Below are positions 1-7,839 of a stretch of DNA of 64,000 nucleotides, piece by piece (position 1 is the stretch's first letter; each line of letters opens with the position of its first letter). This DNA comes from Paenibacillus lignilyticus (GTDB lineage Bacteria > Bacillota > Bacilli > Paenibacillales > Paenibacillaceae): the NCBI RefSeq assembly GCF_017942085.1, contig NZ_JAGKSP010000004.1:124001-188000 (forward strand), given 5' to 3'. A model generated the notes under the pieces. It ran no database searches. It was given only the letters and a program-made list of their open reading frames with translations, and was not told the origin of the DNA. Made by a program: the position numbers and the translations under genes.

Positions 1-2
1 AG

Positions 3-1970
3 ATTCGGTACGCAATGCCCGAAGATTATCTTGCTGCTGTTGCAGCAGCGGCAGATGGATTGTCCTCTTATGCCGGAGAGATGAGAGGATCGGGCGACCT
101 TCCGATGGATTTGGTAGGGACGTTATCCTCTCATATGAGCCTGAAGCAGCAGAACGATGCCAGCGAAATGCTATTGCAGCGATTAATAGAGCCGTTATGG
201 GTCATGGCTTCAATTGCGAGCGGCGTTGCCTATCCGAAGGGGCTCATTCAGAACCTATGGAAGCTGCTGCTTGCCAATCATCCGCATGATTCGATCTGCG
301 GCTGCAGCCTGGATCAGGTTCACAAGGATATGCGGAATCGCTTCGAGGAAATCGAGCACACGGGCGCCTATCTGATCAAGGACGGACTTCATCAATTGCT
401 TACTGCCATAAACACGGCTTCTCAAGAAGAAACTGCGATTGCAGTTGTAGTGGTGAATCCGCTTGGTCGCTTACATACGGGGCCGGTGAAGCGTTATGTG
501 CGCGTTCCGAAGCGATTCAAGCATGACGTCTATACGCTTCTCGACGAGAAGGGGCAGACCATTCCTGCGAGAATACGCCATGTCGTGGATAAAAATAAAG
601 ACTTGGAGAGCGAATATATGACCGCCGACATGCTGGCGGTATTGATTTCGAAGACGAGTGAGGATACTCGCGCAGCCAATCAGGTGTTTACGGTACTGGA
701 GATTGATTTTATCGCGGAGAGTGTTCCGGCTATCGGTTACCGATGCTATTGGATCAAGCCCGGCACGACGAACAATGAAGCGGTATCTGTGGAAGCATTA
801 GCATTAGCAGCTCGTCCGGTAGTTTCCTTATGCGAGAGTGGCATGGAAAACGATGCGATTCGCGTTCGTTTCCACGAGGATGGGACGTTTGACCTTCTCT
901 ATAAGCGTACGGGGAAGGAGTATCGGGAGCTTAATTATTTGCTCGATCGGGAAGAAACGGGTGATTCGTACGATCATCATGAATTTGCGGCGTATGATGA
1001 ACGCGATTCCAGAGCATGCAGCGCTGGGACCGGAACGGGATGGCGGCTGCAGGAGCATGTCGAGGATCGCATTGTCTTCAGGGCCGAATTGACCTGGGAG
1101 CTGCCCAAAGCGATTCAAGACGGGAAACGCTCATCGGCAGTAGCCAGCCTTCCGATCACGATGACGGCCACGCTTTATGCGAATGTGGAGAGGCTGGACC
1201 TAGCCCTCGAAATCGATAATACGTGCAAGGACCATATGCTGCGCGTCGTGTTCGATACGGGACTGCATACGGGAACGGTTTCGGCCTATGATCATTTTCA
1301 AGTGGTGGACCGGCGTGTGAGAGAAGGCGGCGGGGAATGGAGAGATGAGCCGTTCCAGGAATTTATTGATGTTTCCGATGGGCGGGAAGGACTGTGCTTA
1401 TCGACAAAAGGTTTACCGGCTTATGAAGCTGTTCGCGGCAGCGGCGATAGAGGAACCTCCGTGCAGCTTACCTTGGTCAGGTCGGCTGGCAGCATCGGGC
1501 AAGCCGCCGGCGCCAACTATCCGGCTCCGGGCGGACAGTGCCAAGGACCGCATCGGTTCGAATATGCGTTAATTCCCCATGAAGGGGATTGGCGGCAAGG
1601 ACAATGTTTGGGAAAAGCTTCGGATTTTCGCGCACCGCTGTTAGCGGAAGCCTCGTTGCAGCATGATGGGAATTGGCCATCGCAGGGCTCCCTGATGTCG
1701 ATCCAATCGACAGCGGACAGCGATCCATTCATGAGCTGTTTGAAACAAGCCGAGGATGGCGATGGTTGGATAGCCCGTCTGTGGAATCCTGGGCCGTCAG
1801 GATATCTGCAAGTAGATGGTGAGCTCCTCGCCGGGGAATTGGACGTCTGCTCCGCCTTTTTGGATGAGCGTCTGAAGGAAAAGGCAGATGACGCAGCAGC
1901 AGCAGGCATAGCGATGCAAGCCGGGGAGCTGGTCACGATTAAGGTTCAGGAGCGGCGCAATCAAGGATAA
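3..1970 (+). CDS. Alpha-mannosidase, GH38 family (5' truncated by window edge)
   Basis: The frame is open to the left edge (codons IRYA precede the first Met at 15), so this is the C-terminal part of a longer protein; GH38 enzymes usually run 850-1050 residues and about 655 are visible. The motif NHPHDSICGCSLDQVHKDM near residue 90 is the conserved GH38 segment with the metal-binding His-Asp region; the rest is the beta-rich mannosidase C-terminal part. Family knowledge: retaining, metal-dependent hydrolysis of alpha-mannosides, often mannosylglycerate or oligomannose in bacteria. No signal peptide can be judged. It is followed after 11 bp by the next gene on the same strand, so the two are probably co-transcribed. 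The substrate is not predictable from the sequence. Confidence 0.88.
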   Translation: MRYAMPEDYLAAVAAAADGLSSYAGEMRGSGDLPMDLVGTLSSHMSLKQQNDASEMLLQRLIEPLWVMASIASGVAYPKGLIQNLWKLLLANHPHDSICGCSLDQVHKDMRNRFEEIEHTGAYLIKDGLHQLLTAINTASQEETAIAVVVVNPLGRLHTGPVKRYVRVPKRFKHDVYTLLDEKGQTIPARIRHVVDKNKDLESEYMTADMLAVLISKTSEDTRAANQVFTVLEIDFIAESVPAIGYRCYWIKPGTTNNEAVSVEALALAARPVVSLCESGMENDAIRVRFHEDGTFDLLYKRTGKEYRELNYLLDREETGDSYDHHEFAAYDERDSRACSAGTGTGWRLQEHVEDRIVFRAELTWELPKAIQDGKRSSAVASLPITMTATLYANVERLDLALEIDNTCKDHMLRVVFDTGLHTGTVSAYDHFQVVDRRVREGGGEWRDEPFQEFIDVSDGREGLCLSTKGLPAYEAVRGSGDRGTSVQLTLVRSAGSIGQAAGANYPAPGGQCQGPHRFEYALIPHEGDWRQGQCLGKASDFRAPLLAEASLQHDGNWPSQGSLMSIQSTADSDPFMSCLKQAEDGDGWIARLWNPGPSGYLQVDGELLAGELDVCSAFLDERLKEKADDAAAAGIAMQAGELVTIKVQERRNQG

Positions 1971-1981
1971 GAGGGAGAGCG

Positions 1982-3892
1982 ATGATGGCAAAATACCGGT
2001 TGACCTATGAGAACTATTTGGATAAAGTGTACGGCGCATGGCTGGGCAAGAGTATTGCCGGTACGATTGGCGCTCCATTCGAAGGCAGGAAAGAACTCTT
2101 CGATTACGAATATGACCCGCGGGCCATAAAGGAAATGCTGCCGAACGACGACTTGGATCTTCAGGTGTTATGGCTGCATGTGCTTGAGCAGAAAGGCGTC
2201 TACTTCACTTCGATGGATTTGGCTGACGCGTTCTACGAGCGGTATCCGTTCGTGCCGGGCGAATATGCCTGGTTCAAGAAAAATTATAACCGAGGTATTT
2301 ATCCGCCTGTATCGGGTGCATTCAATAATCGGTATTACGTCAATGGAATGGGCTGTCCCATTCGCTCCGAGATATGGGCCTGCGTTGCGCCGGGCAATCC
2401 CGAGCTCGCGGCAGAATTTGCGGGACGAGACGGCATGCTGGACCATGAGGGCGATTCCATTTACGCGGAGCAGTATCTGGCGGCCGTCGAAGCGATGGCC
2501 TTCGTCGAAGATGATCTCATGAAGCTGCTGCGAGACGGCATGGTCTATTTGCCCGAGGGAACGAGAATTCGCCGGCTTGTGGAGGATACGATGGCATGGT
2601 CCTCGCAGGATTTGACCTGGCAGCAGGTTCGCTCTCGGATTATTCGCGATTACGGTCACCCGGACTGCACGAACCTGTATCAGAATATTGGATTCACACT
2701 GGTATGTTTGTTTTACGGCAAAGGGGATTTCCTGGAGACGACGATGATCGCGCTGAATTGCGGCTTCGATACGGATTGCAGCTGCGCGACAGCAGGCGCT
2801 CTTCTCGGGATTATATATGGGGCAGACCGCTTAATCGAGAAGCATGCCTTCTACGACACCAGCTACAAGCTGGACGTGAAAGTCGCTCGCCGATCCAATC
2901 AACTGTCGGACTTGGCCGAGGATACTTGCGCAGCGGGGTTGACCATCATGAGAGAGCTTAATGGGGCGATCGAGATTACAGGCCAGCCGTCTGAGCTTGG
3001 CTCCATTCCCGCGAACAAACCGGAGCCTTCCATTGTGCTCTCCGTTGATTATCAGGGAATACCCGTTGTTGGATGGTCGGAGAGCAAGACGATCGCCATC
3101 GGACTGTCGAACGAGACGGAGTTTGTCGCTGTGGATCAATTGACGGTCGACTTGCCTGATGGCTGGCAGAGTGATTGGACTTCGCAGCACATCGTTCTGC
3201 AGCCGGGGGAAATCAAATCGGTTACGCTCACGGTAAGCGTACCGGAGCAGGTTAGCTACCTCTCGGAGAAAAACTTGCTCACTGCTGCATTCGGCGGGGC
3301 AACCTTTATCTTCGGACTGAACGGAGCGCAGGTGTGGAAAGTATTCGGGCCGTTCTGGGAAAATCATATTGAGCTTCCTCGCACGGAGCTTGGTGAGTGG
3401 TATTACGGAGCATTCAAAGGCACGAGGGACGAAATCGCGGATTTGACGCGGCAATTTCATCTCAATACGAAGGCCGATGCGACCAAAGATTATAGGAGTC
3501 TGGTCGATCCGCAGGATTACCGGTTCGTGAATGTGACCGAGGATTTGTTCTCGGTTTCGGATCTGATCGGCTTCCAAGGACCCTGCGTCGTATACGCGGA
3601 GCGGGAGATCGAGCTGCCGGAGGATCGCGAGGTCAACATTATTTTCGGGCATACCGAAGCTTATCGGCTATGGATTAACGATCAATTAATAAGCGAGACG
3701 GATCATCATGATTGGTGGACCGCGGAGAATCGGCATCACTCTGAGGTGAAGCTGCGTCAGGGAAGGAACAAAATCGTGCTGCAGGCGATTCGGCGCGGCC
3801 GTCATGCGGATTACAGCTTGATCTTCACCGAGCTGGGTCAATCGTTCCCGCATCACATCACGGATCTTGGCTCGTGGATCGACCATAAATAA
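1982..3892 (+). CDS. ADP-ribosylglycohydrolase-fold protein with C-terminal beta domains
   Basis: 636 residues. Residues 1 to about 310 match the DraG/ADP-ribosylglycohydrolase helical fold: YGAWLGKSIAGTIGAPFEG near the N-terminus, the acidic pair in NDDLDLQ (about residue 55) and the metal-binding motif GFDTDCSCATAGALLG (about residue 262). Residues 330-430 look like an NEW3-type immunoglobulin-like domain, and the last 150 residues look like a galactose-binding or PA14-like beta domain (YRLWINDQLIS). DraG-fold proteins with such tails occur in glycan loci and may act on N- or O-glycosides rather than ADP-ribosyl-arginine; that is an inference. AGGGAG lies just upstream of two tandem ATG codons (1982 and 1985). 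It shares a likely operon with the mannosidase. Confidence 0.8.
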   Translation: MMAKYRLTYENYLDKVYGAWLGKSIAGTIGAPFEGRKELFDYEYDPRAIKEMLPNDDLDLQVLWLHVLEQKGVYFTSMDLADAFYERYPFVPGEYAWFKKNYNRGIYPPVSGAFNNRYYVNGMGCPIRSEIWACVAPGNPELAAEFAGRDGMLDHEGDSIYAEQYLAAVEAMAFVEDDLMKLLRDGMVYLPEGTRIRRLVEDTMAWSSQDLTWQQVRSRIIRDYGHPDCTNLYQNIGFTLVCLFYGKGDFLETTMIALNCGFDTDCSCATAGALLGIIYGADRLIEKHAFYDTSYKLDVKVARRSNQLSDLAEDTCAAGLTIMRELNGAIEITGQPSELGSIPANKPEPSIVLSVDYQGIPVVGWSESKTIAIGLSNETEFVAVDQLTVDLPDGWQSDWTSQHIVLQPGEIKSVTLTVSVPEQVSYLSEKNLLTAAFGGATFIFGLNGAQVWKVFGPFWENHIELPRTELGEWYYGAFKGTRDEIADLTRQFHLNTKADATKDYRSLVDPQDYRFVNVTEDLFSVSDLIGFQGPCVVYAEREIELPEDREVNIIFGHTEAYRLWINDQLISETDHHDWWTAENRHHSEVKLRQGRNKIVLQAIRRGRHADYSLIFTELGQSFPHHITDLGSWIDHK

Positions 3893-3897
3893 CGTCA

Positions 3898-3926
3898 GAG
3901 AGGACTGCCGCAGCGGCAGTCCTCTC
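3898..3926 (+). terminator. Strong hairpin after the DraG-fold gene
   Basis: GAGAGGACTGCCGC (3898-3911) pairs with GCGGCAGTCCTCTC (3913-3926), starting 6 bp after the stop codon. No T-tract follows, so it could be a poor intrinsic terminator, an mRNA-stabilising end or a Rho-dependent stop. Confidence 0.5.
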
Positions 3927-3956
3927 CGTTCGTCGAGCAACCTACGTTCTTTCAAT

Positions 3957-4110
3957 CTTCTAACGGTTGCCATCGAGCATATTTGAACGTTTTCCACTAG
4001 AAATCGACCCATCTGCTGCAAATAACGTCTGTGACAACCATTAGAATTTCAAAAAGGTTTATTTTCATATCATAGCCTCGCTGACAACCGTTAAAGTTTT
4101 GTTCATGAAA
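3957..4110. repeat. Degenerate repeat CAACCRTTARARTTT, three copies
   Basis: TGACAACCATTAGAATTT at 4032 and TGACAACCGTTAAAGTTT at 4082 are direct copies exactly 50 bp apart. An inverted copy, TTCTAACGGTTGCCAT, lies at 3957-3974. No gene is visible in 3893-4195. Confidence 0.5.
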
Positions 4111-4195
4111 GGTAGATATTAAAGAGGTTGTCGTCCCCGTAGAGGTTATTGGATCTTCGAACCCTATTATAGAAACACGAATCCATCATGTATAA

Positions 4196-4345
4196 TACAT
4201 ATTAAACTACGAGATCATAGCTATCAGTCTATCGGATCGGGTGGGTCGGGATATTCGCGAACTGGTGGAAGGGAAACGAGAAGTTCGGGATATGGCAGGC
4301 TTGCTTGAGCCGACGGCGGTTATGAAATACCCCCGGAATGTTTAA
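4196..4345 (+). pseudogene. Possible remnant of a coding sequence (unidentified)
   Basis: An open frame of 49 codons ending at TAA 4343-4345 reads as ordinary protein (SDRVGRDIRELVEGKREVRD and then LLEPTAVMKYPRNV) but has no start codon with a ribosome binding site; a stop codon closes the frame at 4193-4195. The C-terminus resembles that of a genuine protein, so this may be the tail of a deleted gene. I do not recognise the family. Confidence 0.3.
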
Positions 4346-4378
4346 AACCCAAAATGAATCGAGAAGGAGCCATGATAC

Positions 4379-4813
4379 ATGTCGCAGAATAACTATCAAG
4401 CTTTAATCAAAGATCGAATCTTCATGGGCGGAGCAGCGGATGTAGAGGATATGATCAAGAACGAAGAGGTCGATGTCGTCATCGACTTGCGTGCCGAGGC
4501 TGCCGGTTGTGCCTATGAAGGCGCGGATGTGGAGTGGATTCAAATTCCTCTTGGAGACAATAAGGCGGATGACCATCTATTATTTAAGAAAGCGATTGAT
4601 GAAGTTGTCGGCGCGTACAAGAGCGGCAAGAAAGTAGCTTTCCATTGCGCCGGGGGCGGCGGCCGAACAGGTGTCGTTGCAGTCGGAACACTGATAGAGC
4701 TTTCTCAAGCGGCCGGTATTGAAGAAGCGGAAGCGAAGGCAATCGATATTCGTGCCAAAATCAATATAAAGCCGCCTCAGCGAGAAGCGCTGGACAAGCT
4801 ATACCGGATATAA
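4379..4813 (+). CDS. Dual-specificity/tyrosine protein phosphatase
   Basis: 144 residues. The P-loop HCAGGGGRTG (residues about 93-102) gives the CX5R cysteine phosphatase signature with catalytic Cys and Arg. The preceding beta-strand region VDVVIDLRAEAAG and the loop PLGDNKADD supply the likely general-acid Asp. Size and motif order fit the small CDKN3/DSP-like phosphatases found in Bacillales. GAGAAGGAG sits 9 bp before the ATG. It is cytoplasmic with no targeting sequence, and stands alone between a gene remnant and its own terminator, so it is probably monocistronic. The substrate is unknown. Confidence 0.85.
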   Translation: MSQNNYQALIKDRIFMGGAADVEDMIKNEEVDVVIDLRAEAAGCAYEGADVEWIQIPLGDNKADDHLLFKKAIDEVVGAYKSGKKVAFHCAGGGGRTGVVAVGTLIELSQAAGIEEAEAKAIDIRAKINIKPPQREALDKLYRI

Positions 4814-4821
4814 CGGAATTG

Positions 4822-4849
4822 CCCACCGACATGTGCCGGTGGGTTTTTT
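4822..4849 (+). terminator. Intrinsic terminator after the phosphatase gene
   Basis: CCCACCG (4822-4828) pairs with CGGTGGG (4837-4843) and is followed directly by six T residues. Confidence 0.85.
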
Positions 4850-4896
4850 GGTTGACGATGTTTGTTCGGGATTTGAAGGTTTGCTGCGAACGGTAA

Positions 4897-4930
4897 TTGT
4901 CATAAGTCATTTATTGATACATAATGTATC
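4897..4930 (+). promoter_or_regulatory. Promoter with overlapping 15-bp palindrome upstream of the Hcp-like gene
   Basis: TTGTCA (4897-4902) and CATAAT (4920-4925) are 17 bp apart. A near-perfect palindrome GATACAT-A-ATGTATC (4916-4930) covers the -10 element, an arrangement typical of a repressor operator. A second TATAAT lies at 4931-4936. The regulator is unknown. Confidence 0.5.
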
Positions 4931-4955
4931 TATAATAAAGGAGGAGTGATCACTC

Positions 4956-5510
4956 TTGAAGAAGCTGCTATCGTCCGTCTTGATTGCTTGTTTATGGTTA
5001 GCTACGCTCAGCATTGTACCTGCAAGCGCGGCAGCACCGAGTAACGGCAGCATATTGCTGCAGCTGGATGGCATTTCCGGCGAATCGACCATGAAAGGGT
5101 ATGAGAAGTGGATTGCAATTGCAGGTGCTTCGTTCTCCATAACCAGTCAAGGCGCCGTTGCCGCAGGTTCAGGTTCAGGGGCTTCTAAAGTAAGTCTGTC
5201 ATCGCTCACCATTTCCAAATCAACCGATGCTGCGTCTATACCGCTCATGTTGACTGCCATGAAAGGCGTACATATTCCGAAAGGCAAGCTAGTTTATACG
5301 CGTCAAGGTGGAGAGGGGAATCCACTCCCTTACTTGATGATCGAGCTTGAAGATATTTTTATAAGCAACTACAACTTCGATGATACTGAAGAGACCGTGG
5401 AGCTGGTTTACGGTAAAGTGAAGTGGACGTACTGGATTACGGATGCGAAAGGGATACGTAAACCTGTCACAGGCGGCTGGGATGTTAAGAAAAATGTACC
5501 CGCCGCTTAA
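4956..5510 (+). CDS. Secreted Hcp-fold (type VI tube-like) protein
   Basis: 184 residues from a TTG start; AAGGAGGAG (4938-4946) is placed correctly for it. Residues 1-27 form a Sec signal peptide (Lys-Lys, hydrophobic core, ending ASA-AAPS). The mature part reads like the Hcp family: GSILLQLDGISGEST, then KVSLSSLTISKSTDAASIPL, the KGKLVYTRQG strand, and ELEDIFISNYNF with LVYGKVKWTYW near the C-terminus. In Gram-negatives Hcp is the tube of the type VI secretion apparatus and lacks a Sec signal. Here there is a signal peptide, the host looks Gram-positive, and no other secretion gene is nearby, so the tube role is unlikely; a secreted beta-barrel ring protein is the safest reading. Monocistronic, with its own promoter and terminator. 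Confidence 0.8.
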   Translation: MKKLLSSVLIACLWLATLSIVPASAAAPSNGSILLQLDGISGESTMKGYEKWIAIAGASFSITSQGAVAAGSGSGASKVSLSSLTISKSTDAASIPLMLTAMKGVHIPKGKLVYTRQGGEGNPLPYLMIELEDIFISNYNFDDTEETVELVYGKVKWTYWITDAKGIRKPVTGGWDVKKNVPAA

Positions 5511-5521
5511 TGAATACTAGA

Positions 5522-5548
5522 AGGCAGCCGCATCGGCTGCCTATTTTT
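5522..5548 (+). terminator. Intrinsic terminator after the Hcp-like gene
   Basis: AGGCAGCCG (5522-5530), loop CAT, CGGCTGCCT (5534-5542), then ATTTTT. Confidence 0.88.
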
Positions 5549-5626
5549 GTTGTGCGTGAAGGAGGTTTTCAATCCTAGGCGTCGAAACAACCAGACATAC
5601 ATCTAGAAATGGAGAGTGTGTGCGCG

Positions 5627-6211
5627 TTGAAAGCAAATCGAATGGAAGCGTTCAGCGATGGCGTATTAGCCATCATTATTACGATCATGGTGCTGGAATT
5701 GAAAGTGCCGGAGGGACACGAGTGGCATTCGCTGGTAAGTTTGGCGCCGAAGCTGCTCAGTTATTTGTTCAGCTTTATCTACGTGGGGATTTACTGGAAT
5801 AATCATCATCATCTTCTTCACGCCGTTCATACGATGAACGGCAAGCTGATGTGGCTTAATATGCTATTGCTATTCTGGTTATCGCTCGTGCCTTTCTCTA
5901 CGGCTTGGATCGGAGAGAGTCACTTTGCTCCCACGCCGACAGCGCTGTATGGCATCGTGCTGCTGCTAGCCTCCGTTTCATATTGGTTATTGCAGCGCGC
6001 GATTCTGGGCCAGCATCCATCTGACTCTGCGATTCTGGCGGCGATGGGTAAAGATTTCAAAGGTAAGATATCGCCTTTGATCTATCTATTAGCCATCGTG
6101 ACGGCCTATCTTAACGCATGGGTATCTTGCTTCTTCTTCGCGCTTGTTGCGGTGCTCTGGTTTGTGCCCGACAAACGGATTGAACGCGTATTGCTGAGAA
6201 AGGCAAATTAG
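5627..6211 (+). CDS. TMEM175-family potassium channel-like membrane protein
   Basis: 194 residues from TTG 5627. GGAGAG (5611-5616) precedes this codon, whereas the in-frame ATG at 5609 has no ribosome binding site; family members also begin K-x-N-R-MEAFSDG. The signature FSDGVLAIIITIMVLEL in the first helix is the TMEM175 (DUF1211) pore motif, and about six hydrophobic segments follow, with an HHH cluster (YWNNHHHLLHAV) after the second. Family knowledge: bacterial TMEM175 proteins assemble as tetrameric potassium-leak channels built on this Phe-Ser-Asp motif. The gene appears monocistronic. Confidence 0.85.
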   Translation: MKANRMEAFSDGVLAIIITIMVLELKVPEGHEWHSLVSLAPKLLSYLFSFIYVGIYWNNHHHLLHAVHTMNGKLMWLNMLLLFWLSLVPFSTAWIGESHFAPTPTALYGIVLLLASVSYWLLQRAILGQHPSDSAILAAMGKDFKGKISPLIYLLAIVTAYLNAWVSCFFFALVAVLWFVPDKRIERVLLRKAN

Positions 6212-6215
6212 AAGG

Positions 6216-6258
6216 GAAAGCCAGTTCGATCAGAGCGCCGATCGGACTGGCTTTTTTT
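6216..6258 (+). terminator. Intrinsic terminator after the TMEM175-like gene
   Basis: AAAGCCAGTTCGATC pairs imperfectly with GATCGGACTGGCTTT and is followed by a run of T ending at about 6258. Confidence 0.85.
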
Positions 6259-6339
6259 GCGTTGAGGCCGAGTTTTCATAATTCTAAGCTCTACTGCAAA
6301 CAATAAGGAAATAATTAACTGTCGGCAGGTGGTGATGGC

Positions 6340-7839
6340 ATGTTTCGCTTCAAGAAAACAATTCGGAAATCCGGTAAACCACAATCCGTTGAATTAGAAT
6401 CCGGAGATCTCAATAAGAAGATTTCACAGATTCAGAACTATTTCGCACAAACGGAAGATCTGAAGCTTCAGATGCTCACTTGGGCAGATCAAACCTGCGC
6501 TTTGATTTATCTGGAGTCACTCGTACAATCGGCTTCCATTCAAACGCTTGTCATCGATGCATTGCTGGAACCCAGTCCCGATGATATCGAGCAGAAGTTA
6601 ACTGCAGTTGAAGTCAAAAAGTCATCCGATCTAATCCTAATCGGAAAATATATGCTTGAAGGACATTGCGTCATTGTAACGGAAAGCGACTCGACCGCAA
6701 TCGCGATACCCGTAGCAAAATCGCAAGACCGAGCCATACAGGAACCCAAAGGCGAGCAGATCATCAAGGGAGCACATGATGGATTTATCGAAAGCTTGAG
6801 TACCAATCTATATTTGCTTCGCACTCGCATGACGAATCCAAAATTAAAAGTGAAGTACCTTACGCTGGGCCGTGTGACAAATACAAAAGTCGCGATGATT
6901 TACATGGATGGCTTTGCGGATCCCAAAGTCGTTGCAGAATGCGAGAAAAGACTTTCCGCAATCGATCTGGAATATCTGTATTCCACAGAAAACATTGATG
7001 AGATGCTTGAAGAACATCCGCTTTCGCCATTTCCCCAAGCCCTGCAGACCGAGAGGCCGGATCGGACTGTAGCTTATTTATTGGAAGGCAAAATCTCAAT
7101 TATCGTCGATGGAAGTCCTGTTGCTTTGATACTGCCTATTACGTTCTTCTCCTTTTTTCAGACACCGGATGATTACAACAGGCGCTGGATTATCGGGTCC
7201 TTTTACCGGTTGCTTCGTTTAGTCAGCTTTCTATTAGCTATCTGCTTGCCAGCTATCTATATTGCTACCGTATCGTATCATTCTGAAGTGCTGCCGATCG
7301 GCATTCTTTATTCGGTAAAGGTGGCGTTAACGTACGTTCCTCTACCGCCTATTTTAGAAGCGCTTGTCATGCAAATCATTTTGGAGCTGCTGAAGGAGGC
7401 CGCGATTAGGCTGCCTTCACCTATTTCTCAAACGATCGGTATTGTCGGAGGCTTAGTCATTGGTACCGCTGTGGTGGAAGCTCAATTGGTTTCGAACACG
7501 ATGATCGTTGTTATTGGGCTGACGGCAATTGCGTCTTTCGGCAACCCAGTCAACGAATTTGGAACCAGTCTTCGGGTATTGGGATTTCCCATGATGATAG
7601 CTGCATCTTTGTTCGGTTTTTTCGGCATTTCCATAATGCTGATGCTGATCTTTATTCATCTCTGCAAAATCGAAACATTGGGAATCCCGTATTTTGCGCC
7701 GTTCGGTCCGTTTCAAGGAAAAGAGAATTTTAAAGATGTGTTGCTCAGACTACCACTGTGGATGGTTAATAAAAGCTCGCGAAAAGCGGAATTCGGCCTC
7801 ATTAAACAGACGATATTAGGGAGGTGGAAGCGTCCATGA
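6340..7839 (+). CDS. Spore germination protein, GerA family (GerKA/GerAA type)
   Basis: 499 residues, the usual size for the A subunit of GerA-type germinant receptors. The N-terminal soluble part (about 1-240) contains the family strings GEQIIKGAHDGFIESLSTN and ERPDRTVAYLLEGKISIIVDGSP. It is followed by membrane segments from about residue 245 with YNRRWIIGSFYRLLRLVSF and LPSPISQTIGIVGGLVIGTA, both characteristic. It sits in the spore inner membrane and, with the B and C subunits, senses small-molecule germinants, so the host forms endospores. AGGTGGTG precedes the ATG. First gene of a three-gene operon; its stop overlaps the next start by ATGA. Expression in the forespore (sigma-G) is expected from family knowledge, but I did not identify the promoter. 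Confidence 0.95.
   Translation: MFRFKKTIRKSGKPQSVELESGDLNKKISQIQNYFAQTEDLKLQMLTWADQTCALIYLESLVQSASIQTLVIDALLEPSPDDIEQKLTAVEVKKSSDLILIGKYMLEGHCVIVTESDSTAIAIPVAKSQDRAIQEPKGEQIIKGAHDGFIESLSTNLYLLRTRMTNPKLKVKYLTLGRVTNTKVAMIYMDGFADPKVVAECEKRLSAIDLEYLYSTENIDEMLEEHPLSPFPQALQTERPDRTVAYLLEGKISIIVDGSPVALILPITFFSFFQTPDDYNRRWIIGSFYRLLRLVSFLLAICLPAIYIATVSYHSEVLPIGILYSVKVALTYVPLPPILEALVMQIILELLKEAAIRLPSPISQTIGIVGGLVIGTAVVEAQLVSNTMIVVIGLTAIASFGNPVNEFGTSLRVLGFPMMIAASLFGFFGISIMLMLIFIHLCKIETLGIPYFAPFGPFQGKENFKDVLLRLPLWMVNKSSRKAEFGLIKQTILGRWKRP

Noticed and set aside
2831..3652. Antisense frame of 273 codons within the DraG-fold gene
   Set aside because: Same reason; the sense gene is intact over this stretch.
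4956..5510. Type VI secretion locus
   Set aside because: Only the Hcp-like gene is present, it has a Sec signal, and no sheath, baseplate or ATPase genes are nearby.
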